Source of the DNA: Naganishia liquefaciens
Taxonomy: Eukaryota; Basidiomycota; Tremellomycetes; Filobasidiales; Filobasidiaceae
Reading direction: 5' to 3'
Assembly (NCBI GenBank): GCA_013423385.1
Contig: BLZA01000021.1
Coordinates: forward strand, 372,001 to 436,000
DNA: 64,000 nucleotides
Position numbers and translations under genes: made by a program. Positions within the stretch are counted from its first letter, which is position 1. Each line of letters starts with the position of its first letter. Below are positions 46,887 through 58,103 of this stretch, in pieces. The notes beneath the pieces are model-generated. The model did not search any database and had not been told where the DNA came from. It worked only from the letters and a program-made list of their open reading frames with translations.

Positions 46887-49097
46887 TCATTTACCGCATT
46901 TGCCCTTGCCGGAGCCCAAGTCCTTGATGTACCGCCGCGGCACACCCTTGGAAACCAGTAAATCCGTCACGGCCTGCGTCTGCGGGCCTTGTACCGTAAT
47001 CTCCTTCAAGCGCAGAGCTTGTTTACTGCCTGGTAGCGGGTTGACCGTAGTACTTCCTGCGCAAAGCCTCTTCAACTCTTCCGCAATCTCGTCCGGATCG
47101 ATGTCAAAAGTCTCAACTCCAGAGACGACTGTAACCTTCTTGCCTGCCCGAGTTTTGACGACGATCGTTGCTGGAGTCAGGTTCCCCTTCCTGAAGAAAA
47201 ATGCGTCAGAGACGCCATCAAGCGCTTTCAGACCGACTCACCGAATACTGCCATTCGGACCGCCGACTCGCACCGCTTCCGCCATTTCGCCCTTCATTTT
47301 GTCGACGACGCTCTCTTTGCGTAGAGTGATCTCATCAGGCGGCATCTCCGCCTTCGGTTTGACAGCCCCGATCGCCTTCGCCAAAGATATATCCAACCGA
47401 ATCACGGCACGATTCTGCGGTTTTGCGAGGCCCTTGTCCTGTACATAGCGCTCCATAAGCCCCTGAATCTCGCGATGCGTCATATATCGAGTCTTCCTGT
47501 AAATGCATAGGTCAGGAGCGCAGATTTGCGCATTTCAGCCGGTGGACTTACTCGATGCCACATGCCTCCCAGAAAGCGATATTTGGACCATTCGGCTTCC
47601 AAATCTCCTCTATGCTCATCTCCTTAGGTTTGACCTTGCCGTTAGCTGGAGATGTTTCGCCCTGTGCAGCACCGGTCTGAGCCTTGTCCGATCCTGCTTC
47701 AGCTCGCCTCAATTGCTCTTCCTCCTTGGCGATCGTTTTGTGCGCTCTATGCAGTGCAATAGAGGGATGTTCCGCATGGATAGTGGTGATAGTGATCTCA
47801 CCCCCTCTGCCTTCTTTCGCCTTGACAAGCCCTTCCTTTTCAATGACCTTCATCCACTTTGCGAGTTTTTTCCATGACGACTTGCCGATGACGACATCCT
47901 CTCGTAGTGGCTGCGGAATTGCTGCAGCCCTGGACGGTAAGATGTGACCTGAATACAGGGTGGAAGCGGATAGCGGCGTCCCTTGACTGCCGATGGACGA
48001 GAGCGCCTGAAAGAGTGCAGAATTCAAGTATGCGTCGATATCTGATGTCGATAATGAACTCATTGATTGTTGATCGTCTCGGATCGAGAGATTACCCGCA
48101 GAGGTCCTCAGCTGCGGCTCTTGGCCACCCGATGTTCCTGGTGTCTGTACAGGCGGGGTGCCGTTGTCTGCTAACTGATGTGCTGGATTCGAAGACTGAA
48201 CCAAGGGAATTTGAGGTCGAGGATAAGGTATGCTAGGTAAGTCGATTGCACTTCCCATGTCCCAGAGACTAGAGAGGTCGCCGAAATAGGTAAGCAAGTA
48301 GAATCGATATGACCTACTTGACTTACGTGTCGCCCGACATGTTAATGGTATCACAAACTTTGCCGACATCCTGAACACCGCCGCTAGCTTTCGACTGCTC
48401 TGTTCGCCGAGCAGACTGCCATCTCGCATAGGCGCCAGCTAGTCCCCCTTTGGCGACGATTCGTCCAACCCCGATAATCTTGCCGCGCATACCGGCATCA
48501 CCATCGTTGGCGCTTTGCGAAGGTTGATCCGGCACGAAGTAGGCGATTATTCTGTTCTCTTCGACGTCCGGGAGTAGCCAGGGGTTTGAGAGGAAATGGA
48601 TCGCCGGAATGAAGAGCGGCGCTCCGGTGTGCAGGAACGGCGGTGGCGGTGGACTATGTATTGGTATGAGAGGAAGAAATATGGTGATGTCTGAATGTAT
48701 TAGCGTGTAGACTGTCATGGCACAGGAATGCAAGTTTCGTCGCTTAGCAACATTGCGTTCGAGCGATCTGCTAGGGGGACGTACGAGTAGGTACATATTC
48801 GCGGCTGTCTCGGCCCAGCGTTAGCCACAGAGGTTGACCATCATTACTCGAATATATTATCTGTAAAATCAAGTAATCGTCAGAACGTATTCCGTATCCC
48901 GAGGCTGCTGTACTCACCCCCTGAACTTCGCTGCTCGTAACCACTTTGCCGCTCTTGATTCCGTCTGGAACAATCTTCTTGGCTTCATCGAGAGACAGGA
49001 TAGAATACTGCTCCTGAACGGCGTTGACAAGTTTCCTGCGATCCGAAGACCGAAGTGCGGTTGAAGAGCCGACGCTAGAGGGAGACTTCTTGAACAT
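46887..49097 (-). CDS. TMA64: Translation factor eIF2D / Tma64 (ligatin family)
   Basis: eIF2D delivers tRNA to and recycles 40S subunits. The start at 49097 gives MFKKSPSSVGSSTALRSSDR-RKLVNAVQEQY, the conserved eIF2D N-terminus, followed by a PUA-type region (APLFIPAIHFLSNPWLL, GKIIGVGRIVAKGG). A Ser/Pro-rich linker leads to the winged-helix/SWIB-like region: YLNSALFQAL, SSWKKLAKWMKVIEKEGLVK, EIWKPNGPNIAFWEACGIE, TRYMTHREIQGLMERYVQDK. The C-terminal SUI1 domain reads IAEELKRLCAGSTTVNPLPG then LKEITVQGPQTQAVTDLLVS and ends GKGKCGK at 46887. Domain order (PUA, SWIB, SUI1) is normal. Five or more introns of 50-80 nt. It converges on the RNase H gene with only 90 bp between stops. Confidence 0.93.
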
Positions 49098-49399
49098 CGT
49101 GAATGTAGATGCGCTATCCGCTTCTGGAGGTCAGGCGATTAGCCGAGTGCAAAGTTCGTGTGAAAATGCTGAACGGCGGCTCATCAAGAAGGAGGCTTCG
49201 AATTCGATTGCTCAGGTGCACGGTTGCAAACCATCAATGTCTCACATTCGCGTCGAGATTTGGCTTGACTGTTGTCTGTCTTGTTGGCCATACCATGCGC
49301 TATCCCTGAGGACAGCACCGTTTGTCAGCCTAAGAAGCTCCGGGAGAAAAAGTGCATTCACAGTTGATGACATCTTAATTTCGAAACGACATCGCTGCG
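49098..49399. other. Divergent promoter between TMA64 and MLH1
   Basis: A 302-bp shared promoter. No TATA box or other recognised site. Confidence 0.55.
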
Positions 49400-52300
49400 A
49401 TGGAAGCAAGCGAGGAAGCCGACACGATCCCCGTGGGACCCAAGCCTATCCGGAAGCTCGATGAAGAAGTGGTGAACCAGATTGCTGCCGCGGAGGTAAG
49501 CTTTTTTCCAGTCCACTTTGCGCAGGGTTTTAAAAGGATTGTGGTCGGAATGTGTAGGTCATACAACGGCCGGCCAACGCCATCAAGGAATTGCTGGAGA
49601 ACTCGCTTGATGCCGGTAGCACGTCCATCAAGGTGATGCTGAAGGATGGTGGCCTGCGGATGATTCAGATCCAAGACAATGGCTCAGGCATCCGAGTGAG
49701 TGGAGAGAATCTCCGATGCTTCTGTTCATGCTGACTTTCTGCGATGACTGTCAGAAAGAGGATCTTCCCCTGTTATGTGAACGTTTTGCCACTTCCAAGA
49801 TTCGGAAGTTCGAGGATCTGCAGTCATTGCACACTTACGGATTCAGGGGAGAAGCATTGGCCAGTATCAGCTTCGTGAGTCGTATGTCAGTCTTAACGAA
49901 AGTGAGAAGTGAAGCTTGTGGCTGGAAGTAAGTCAGTTCCGTTTGACCGGTCATTACAGGCGAGCTGCTGCCTGATTGGCACAAATCTGCTTGATCCTGA
50001 TCACCTGTATTTTCACCAATTCAGGGCCCACTATCAAGATGGGAAGCTAGTCTCAGCAACCCAAGGCGGATCTTCGGTCGAGCCAAAACCATCCGCAGCG
50101 AATGATGGAACGATGATTACTGTAAGTCCCTGCCGGCGTCTAGATTAGACACAGGCTGATACATCATGCAGGCCGAAGACCTGTTCTATAATGCTCTCCA
50201 GCGAAGAAAGAGTTTCAAAAGTCCCGCGGACGAGTATAATCGGGTTCTCGATGTGGTTACCAAGTACGCGGTGCATAACCCAAAAGTTGCTTTCGTTTGT
50301 AAGAAAGTGAGTGCATCTGACGAGGAGTCCGATAGATCGAGTACGGCGTTCCAACGGCGATATTTCCAGCTGATACCATCGCTCAATCAGGTCGGCACGA
50401 ACCAGGCAGAGGTCAATACGCCGTCGGACACTAGCTCAAGGGCCAATATTGCGTTGCTATACGGCAACATTCTTGGGAAAGAGCTACTGCAAGTCGGCCC
50501 GTCGGTTCACAAATCGCTGGGAATAGAGAAAGTTCAGGGATGGGCAACCAACGCAAATTGGAGTCAGAAGAGGTCCACGTTCTTGCTTTTCATCAATCGT
50601 AAGTCTATGAGCTTTGCCAGGCCAGAGTCACCGGTACTGATGGCAGCATTGACATGGCCAATAGATCGCTTAGTCGATTCTAGCAAGATGAAAAAGGCGT
50701 TAGAGAGCTTGTATACAGCTTATCTTCCCAAAGGGGCGTATCCGTTTATATACATCAGGTATGTCTGACACTCTGTTTTACGTTCAGTGCCGTCTTTTGG
50801 CTGACCCGCCAAAGTCTGGAAATCGATCCCGCCAGGGTGGATGTAAACGTTCATCCCACAAAGCAAGAGGTATATCACTCCAGATGCAGACGCAGGCAAC
50901 CACTCATTGCTCACTCCACTTAAGATCAGTTTCCTCGACGAGGACAATGTTATTGAAATCGTCGTCAAGGAGGTAGCGATGACGCTGACAAACGCCAACA
51001 CGTCGAGAACCTTTAGCGTTCAAGTATGTTTGATGCGTTCACCGATGTTAGCGGATCAAGCTCAGACTTCCTACCATAAGACGTTGTTGCCCGGTGCAAG
51101 TAATGCGCCAGGGAAAACACAGAATATTCGGGGTACGTTCCGCGATGTTGCGGGTTTTCGGAAGCTCGATATTCAACACTTCCGTGCGTTCTCCCCAGAA
51201 TAGCTCATACGTCCACCGCAGCGTTGAACAAGCCAGCACCACAGCACAAGATCAGGACGGATCCCAAAGATCGGACACTGGAATCCATGAACATGTTCGG
51301 CAAGCGTGATCCTACACAATTGCTGAATTCGGCGGCAAAGCGACCCAGAATCGACACCCGGTTGAATTCAGATGAGATCGATCTCAACGACATGGACAAA
51401 AGTCCCGATATCGAATTGCTCGGACAGGAGGAAAACGACGACCGCAATCACGAGATCCTAACATCCCCAAATGCTGCGATGACTATTGAGGAAAGCGAGG
51501 TGAATCTGAAAAGCATCAAGAAATTACGATTCCTCGCTGAACGGGGTGGACATTTGGGTATGGCCTGTATGGCCCTGAAGTGCTCGGGCTAATCACAAAC
51601 TCTCCCTCCTTTCGCGATCAGGGTTAAACGACATATTTCGCCACCACAAGTTCGTCGGATTGATTCCTGACATGACATCGGCCCTCATTCAGCATGAAAC
51701 CAAGCTTTACTGTCTGGATTACAATGACTTTGCGTGAGTCTGTAAGCCTGTGTCATTCATACGATACCGATCAGTTGCCGTCGAAAGGCGAGCTCTCTTT
51801 TACCAGCTCGGCTTGAAGCAGTTCGGCAGTATGCACAAGCTAGTATTAGATCCGCCACCATCACTTAGGGAAATGTTGGAGATAGCCATAGAAGAGGAAG
51901 ATTCTGGAATAGTTGCGGCCGGTCTAGAGTCAGACAAGGTCTTCCAGGTGAGTTTTGTAACACATGATCGGCGTCGCTGTATACAGACCTGGAGAAAACA
52001 TGCTTCCCAGGAAGCGCATAGTCGTTTGTCAGACCGTCGCGAGATGCTGGAGGAGTACTTTTCGATAGAGATCAGTGAGGACGGAGACCTTCAAGCCCTA
52101 CCGCTAGTCTTGCCTGGCTTCAAGCCCAATTTGGACGACCTGCCATCGTTTTTGTTATGTATGGCCTTCAAGGTGAGAGAGACTGTAGCGCTGCAGAAGC
52201 ATCCACGCTTAAGGAATTGGGTCGCTAGGTCGACTGGTGGGAAGAGCAGCAATGTTTTCATGACGTTCTGGAACAACTGGCGCACTTCTATTCGCCCGGG

Positions 52301-52558
52301 GCGATGTCAACATTAACGGAGGTGCAAGCCCACAATTCCCGATCCGGTTCAGAAATTTCGGATACAGCGGTCGTCGCGGCAGAAGATCTCGTAACGGCAG
52401 CAACCACGGAAGAGATTGAATATGCCAAGTACCAGCTAGAGCACGTCCTCTTTCCTGCATTCCGCAAGTATGGGAACTTCCCTCAAGAATTGATGGATCG
52501 TAGCTTGAGAAAACTGACGGATCTCCCGCAATTGTATAAGGTGTTTGAAAGATGTTGA
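49400..52558 (+). CDS. MLH1: DNA mismatch repair protein MLH1
   Basis: MLH1 pairs with PMS1 to form MutL-alpha in mismatch repair. The GHKL ATPase motifs are present: [16 protein letters not shown] (motif I, catalytic Glu), IQDNGSGIR (motif II) and [16 protein letters not shown] (motif III). Further MutL blocks follow: [38 protein letters not shown] (joined across an intron at 50599) and [21 protein letters not shown] polar linker (51200-51500) separates the N- and C-terminal domains. The C-terminus shows [39 protein letters not shown] and ends VFERC. The final FERC tetrapeptide is conserved in MLH1, and its last Cys contributes to the MutL-alpha endonuclease site. The start at 49400 is the only ATG before [20 protein letters not shown]. 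About ten introns. Confidence 0.95.
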
Positions 52559-52792
52559 ATTGTGGGAAATGTCTGTACACAAGATGTCGATACATGGCGC
52601 TGGAGGCGGATTTCGCTCGAAGATACAAAGCCCACGGGCGATTCCCGAGGCTTTTAGCAAGCCGCCGCGAGACATTAGATTCGTGGAAGGAGAACTGGCT
52701 TTCGGAGGTAGAGACGGATCGGTGTCAAGGACATCGGATGTAACGAAAGGCAATTAGGCACAGCCGTTTATGGCCGATATTGTCTGTCCCCT

Positions 52793-54011
52793 TCACACAT
52801 CGCTGCCAAGATCCCCGTCTGTCCATTCGCTGTCCGATGGAGTATGGCTCGGATTCCGGTCTGTCCCATCTCGAGCGTGATAGCGTGCATGGCGAGAATC
52901 GTACTCGTCAATCGCAGGATAGGTGGTCAGCGAAATGGATGCGCTCGTCGAATGCGGCGAATTTGCCATGGACGCTATCTCTGGTGGCGAGGAAAGGACC
53001 TCGTAGGATGAGGATGAGAAGGCTGGTGAATGCGCTCGGAATGAGTAGCTGGAGAGCGGGGCAGTTGCCAAGGCTGCGCCAATCTCGCGATCATCGACAG
53101 ATGAGACTGAGCGGGCGCTTGGCGTAAACGAAGTCACGTCGATAAGCGAGGATTCCGTAAGATCCGGAGACGATAAAGCGGTCGACATCGGCTCCCGTTC
53201 CTGCGTCCTTTCCAAATGCCGAGGCGAGCCAAGATGACTTCCGACAGCACGCACAGGAACGACATGGGCCATCGCCGGCAAGATCATAGATCGTGAAGAG
53301 TTGTTCGGCGGATCCCAATTGCCGGAGTATCCGTCATGGTCGGGTCCAATGTGCCTTTGCCGCAGGAACCCGGAAGCTTTCTCCGAGCCTGATTCTGGTC
53401 GTTGCGCTTCACTTCCCATGCTGAAACTCGTCTGTACACCCGTCGCCACGGCTGAAGATGAGGATTGCGCGCTTTCAAATGCGCCCGACAAGTCGATGCC
53501 CAATGCCGAACTGAGCTTGCCGCCGCGCCTGGCCTCATTTTCGGAGGACTTTCCCCATGGATTCAAACCCGTCAATCCGGGAGACAACGGGCTCGGAGAA
53601 GCCAACTGCTCTTGATGGATTTCCGGAATGCCCAAGAGATCCATCTCTCGCTCGAGTTCATAATCAGAGTCCGCATTTGTGTCTATCTTGCGAGAAGGGT
53701 GATAGCGGTGCCAGGGTGTAGGCGGTGATGTCACCTGCTGCTGGAAGCGTTGTATTTGATCCTCTTCTGCTGGATTGAAGGTGACCGCAACCGGATTGGT
53801 CAAGCATTGTGTGTGGTGAAGCCAAATGTCAAGCATGTCCTCGAAGATTGGCTTGATGTGCGGATCATACACGTACTGTAAGCGGAGAGACGGTGTCAGC
53901 GAACCAGGAGTTCATGATAGAGATCCGTCGACGTACTTTTTTAAAGGCAACGCCGGCGCCAACAACCGCGATTGACCCTGCTACGTAGATCCCAACCGGA
54001 CTCGTCGGCAT
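52793..54011 (-). CDS. Unrecognised single-TM protein with long disordered tail
   Basis: I do not recognise the family. Exon 1 (start 54011) reads MPTSPVGIYVAGSIAVVGAG-VAFKK, one N-terminal hydrophobic helix. After a short intron exon 2 continues YVYDPHIKPIFEDMLDIWLH. Residues from about 60 onward are Ser/Pro/Glu-rich with no predicted fold and end SEWTDGDLGSDV at 52793, giving about 385 residues. A single short N-terminal anchor with a cytosolic tail is the likely topology, at the ER or the mitochondrial outer membrane. It converges on MLH1 with a 234-bp spacer. The upstream region carries a TCACGTGA palindrome. Confidence 0.7.
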
Positions 54012-54423
54012 GATGATGCTCAATGGATGTCAATGGAGGTTGTGCGGCACGAATCCTCAGAATGGTTGAAGATACCGCAAGCAGACAGGAAGTCGAGCGC
54101 CGACGAATGAGATTCCTGTATAGCTCTTGATCCTCAAGTAAGAGAGGTCAAAATCTTGAGGCGTACCGGAGTAGAGATCGTGCAAAATTGCCAGTCGCCT
54201 CTCGTAGCTTCGGCGCAGATGCTGCCGTTTTGCTATCCGGTCCGCGAAGGCAATGACCGCACGGCGAAATCCTCGTAAGCCGACTGGAACCGTGGCCCAG
54301 CAGCAGGAGGCAAGCGGAGCCAGCTGACAGCAAAATTATAAATTATTCCTAACCCCGCACGTAACCCCGCAACATGGCAGACAACTGGAAGCCGAAGCGC
54401 AAGCGATATCTAATCAGCTGAGG

Positions 54424-54431
54424 TCACGTGA
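54424..54431. promoter_or_regulatory. TCACGTGA E-box palindrome upstream of the TM-protein gene
   Basis: A perfect palindrome about 413 bp upstream of the minus-strand start at 54011, identical to the one before PIM1. It fits a Cbf1-type bHLH consensus. Confidence 0.35.
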
Positions 54432-54667
54432 TACAGGCTCTTCACTTGCCACTGGTAGCTACTTCACTGATGGAGGCTCCATTTGGCGGATCCTGAAGTA
54501 TTCCTTCTACGCACACGGGTAAAACATCTTCTTGCCTTGTGGTCCTATAACACGCATTCACCTTATGGGTTGAACTACAGGATTAAAGGCTTAGCTGTGG
54601 TCCCTAAGCTCAATCACGTAGCAACTTTGTGCTCTTCTTCCCTTTTTCTATTCACATTTTCGATATT

Positions 54668-54973
54668 CTCATAGCAAACAGCGAAGTCTGTTGAGCTATG
54701 AGCTGACACATAAATAGATGGATAGACGAGCCTCAGCAAAAGGTATCGCGAATTCAACTCATTTCTAAAAATATATCACCTTTCGTAGCAGACAGAGGCT
54801 TTGCGCGCGTGACCCCACCGAGGGGGCGATTCCTCGATGCCGCGCGAAGAAAAGGTTCATGGCTCATCAGCCTGGCGAGGCTGACTATACCGTATAGTAT
54901 ATCGTACTCCTCGAAGACTTCAACACATGTGCACATATATTCTATGAGCATTTTGAGCTAAAGGGGCTCTTTT
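54668..54973. ncRNA. Candidate structured RNA: cluster of stem-loops
   Basis: Within about 300 bp there are: CTCATAGC pairing with GCTATGAG (54668-54702, with a further AACAG/CTGTT helix inside); TTGCGCGCG (54801-54809) pairing with CGCGCGAA (54841-54848) with one bulge, enclosing CGAGG/CCTCG (54819-54836); TCAGCCT/AGGCTGA (54867-54884); and ACTATAC-C-GTATAGT (54884-54898). A GAGC/GCTC hairpin followed by TTTT (54955-54973) could be a Pol III-type end. It does not match U1, U2, U4, U5, U6, tRNA or SRP signatures I know. Orientation and ends are unknown, and it could instead be a decayed inverted-repeat element. Confidence 0.35.
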
Positions 54974-55617
54974 AGTCTAGGACCTACGAGTTGTCCACGG
55001 CTGAAGAGGCTGTATCGTTGGAAACTGCTGTATTACGAGTATCACACAGAACGGCTTCTCAGGTCGAGCGGGGAACTGATTTTCATGCCGCTCAACCAGC
55101 TTAGAACCTGAAACAAACCATGCAATACCCCGCAACATCGCTCTGACTCGCCCGCCCATCGAGTTCAACCGTCAGCGAAGTCCCTTTGCACGTGCACTTC
55201 ATGGTATCATGAAAGAACACATGTGTTGTCCAGACCAGACGTTCTGACGACGTTGCTTCTGCAGCATTAGGGGGTCTTCTGTGGCCTACTCGTTCACGGA
55301 ATCTTCGAAACCTGATCTTAAGCATCGCACAGCGGAATTAAAGTATCAGAGACCCTTGCACTGGGTTGATCGATATTCCTTGCCGGGGGATTGCTGCAGG
55401 GCTTTCACATTGTGTAATTCAGGAAAGCGGGGCACACGAAGAGATCAAACAGCTGTGCCTGAATCAGCTCGATTGATCGCTATTCTTTGGTGAATGGTGG
55501 CGCTCAAGCTTCTTACTGTTTGCTCCATGGTGATAGCTGATCGCAACCAGACCATCCGTAGCTGAGCAGGCATTCACTATAAGTTAAGATTTACCCTGCT
55601 ATAGTCCTCGAGAGAGC

Positions 55618-57978
55618 ATGGGAGCGGAACCCTCGGCCGTTATCCCAGACGGGGTTACAAAGGAGATTCAAGGGCAACTAGCGGATCTACAAGCCAGATA
55701 TGGTGAACTCGAAGAGGAACATGTGAGCCACCAGACGGCCGCGTTACGTATCACGACTCATTTTCGAAGGGCTGAAGACCAAGCTGAAGGAAGAAATGGC
55801 GGAGCGCTCAACAGCGCACGAACGCCTGTTGATGACAGTTTCAAGGCTGGAAAAGCGGAACAGGATAGTCGTTAAACGCCAAGCTGTCCAAGTGAGTGTT
55901 TTGTAGGCGAGATCGACCTGCCAGGTCTACTGACCGTTCTACAAGGAAGAGGCCTTCGAACTAGAGAGACAGGAGAAAACAGAGGTTGAGAAGACCCTCA
56001 ATACGCGCATACAGCAGCTACAACAGGAACTCCGGCTGAATCAGGCATCACTGGAACGTCTCACGCCGCCGATACCTGCCTCACAGGTCGAAGAGAGATA
56101 TCCTGCCAGCACTGACCCAACCGATGAGCAGTCATTCATCGCTCAAGTAGCGGTCATTTCCCAGCTTCGTTCCGAGTTGGCCGACATGACGGAGTCCCAA
56201 CTTTCGCTCACAGAAATGCACACTACATTGCAATTGCGGGTGCATACGCTCGAACACGAGGTTTCCGAACGTACAGCGGAGTGCTATCGGCTGCGCGAAG
56301 AAAATGAGTGTTTCGAGTTCCTTCTCAGAGAGCGGACACTAGATGGAAGAGTGTACGACGCAGACGTCTTCGGCGACCTGTCGGATGACAGCGTCAAAGT
56401 GACAGAGGGAGGCGAGATCTTTGATCAAGAAAGCTGGAGCGCAGCTGCAAAAGGGAAGAGTAGCTCGCGTTCCGCGGAGAGTGGCGTACTGCAAGCAGAT
56501 GGCTTCCGCTCGAAGAGACAATCACAAGATCTGAACTTTGCAGATGATTCCGGTATGGAAGCAACGCAATTTCACACGCAAGCAAAGATCTCGCCGACGT
56601 GCAAATGTCTTGTCGCTGGCGGGCAAGGAGCAGCTACTGATGAGAAACTCGCTATCTTCCCAGAAGAGGGCCCAGCAATTACATGTAGGTCTTGGAAGGA
56701 AGAAGAGTCTTCAGATTGATGACATCTCGCTTGTGCAGCCCTGAAAGTTGAGGTCAAAGCCTTGACGGATGCCAACAAAGCTTTGCGTCTGTATTGCTCC
56801 AAGGTATCTGAAAAGCGTGTCCGCATTTCGTGAAATACTGAAGAAAACACACTAGATCTTGGATAGAATTCTTTTGCACGACGGTGTGTTCATCGCTTAT
56901 TCCCGGGCGGAAAAAGGCTGATTGTCTGCCGTTCATGAACGCTTCTAAAGATGAAGAGCACTTCCTATTGAACGAAACCGGCAGCATGAAGAGGGCGACC
57001 GGGCAGCGGAACGTAGGATTGCTCAGCTCCAACGGAAGGCAAAGTGAAGAGTGTCAACTTGAACCTTTGACTCCGGAGACATACTCGCGAACAATTACCA
57101 TGGCCGAGAGCAAGGCTGTAACGCCCATCGTTATGGGATCCGAAAACGCCTCTGCATTGCCAGCGATCCATAGGGCGATGTGCAAAGACGGTCTTGCGCA
57201 AACGTCAGATCAGCATGAGAGCAGAGTACGTGACCGCCCCGGAAACCGCGGTGATTGGCTGATGAGCTGGATTTAGCTACGCCGCAGACTCTCACTGGCT
57301 AGGAGCGATGTCAATGGGAGGGGAGAGAATGGCAAGACAGACGATGCGCCCGGAGCTGTGCATGTCATGGCCGAACACTCAATGCATTCGTGGAGATCGC
57401 TGGAGCCGGGAAGGCCATGTATCGGAAGGAGCTTATCTCAAGATCGGAAGCTCGATATCTCCGAGGAAGACGACGAGGACCGCATAGAGCGGCAAAGATT
57501 GGCTACGACGTTGAGATTGATGGGTCTCCAATCGGAGGTCAACGAGATCGACACACTATCACCGAACGATGGTAGCAGTCTCTCGAATAAGGAAACTCCG
57601 GATGAGGCCAAGCCGGTCAGCCCTTTTTCCAGATTCTCTGCCCTTTTCGGTCGAACGGCGAATCCATCAAAGGCGTCCCAGATAGGCGGTGCGCGACCCG
57701 AGAGTCCCCAAACGTTATTCGTACCCCCGCTCAGCTCGGTACATGATCGGGTGATTCATATGCCAGAAGATGGAGCAGGAGCTCAGATCGAGAATCCTTC
57801 CAGCATTCTGGACCAAGGTACGCGAGCGAAAGCCCACCGACAGACATTATCTACCTATCAGACTTCAAATATGTCGGAAGCCCTGGATTCACTGCGTCAA
57901 TCACACCGCCGGACGGTCGGCGGAGACGCAAGCCTCGACACTTTGTGGAGCTTAGGCAGCGATGGTCAGGATTTGTGA
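55618..57978 (+). CDS. Coiled-coil protein, function unknown
   Basis: I do not recognise the gene beyond its build. Long heptad-like helices dominate: QLADLQARYGELEEEH, LKEEMAERSTAHERLLMTVS, EKTLNTRIQQLQQELRLNQ, LQLRVHTLEHEVSERTAECY then RLREENECFEFLLRERT. After an acidic stretch, exon joints inferred from frame give MIPVWKQRNFTRKQRSRRRA, then LSLAGKEQLLMRNSLSSQKR, ALKVEVKALTDANKALRLYC and SKILDRILLHD. The last exon (from about 57279) is Ser/Pro/Asp-rich and disordered and ends SDGQDL at 57978. Exons around 56480-57270 are uncertain: two frames look open and the intron at 56479-56536 is inferred. No membrane segment. Its shape would suit a cytoskeletal or scaffold role, but nothing shows one. 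Confidence 0.6.
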
Positions 57979-58103
57979 CCGGAATCATGACATCGGCCAT
58001 ATCTGTTCAATCTTCTGACGAAGATTATTGCATACATGGTGATGTAGGGCGATATTCTTGATCTATCGTATGTGATGGGGAAAGTTCTTGATTGTCTTGT
58101 TAT

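Larger units (their letters stand above)
54012..55617. other. 1.6-kb gene-poor region with several stem-loops
   Basis: No frame longer than about 74 codons and none with a recognisable domain. It holds a TCACGTGA site, a 10-bp direct repeat (taaccccgca at about 54350 and 54362), and the inverted repeats listed separately at 54668-54973. Confidence 0.6.
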
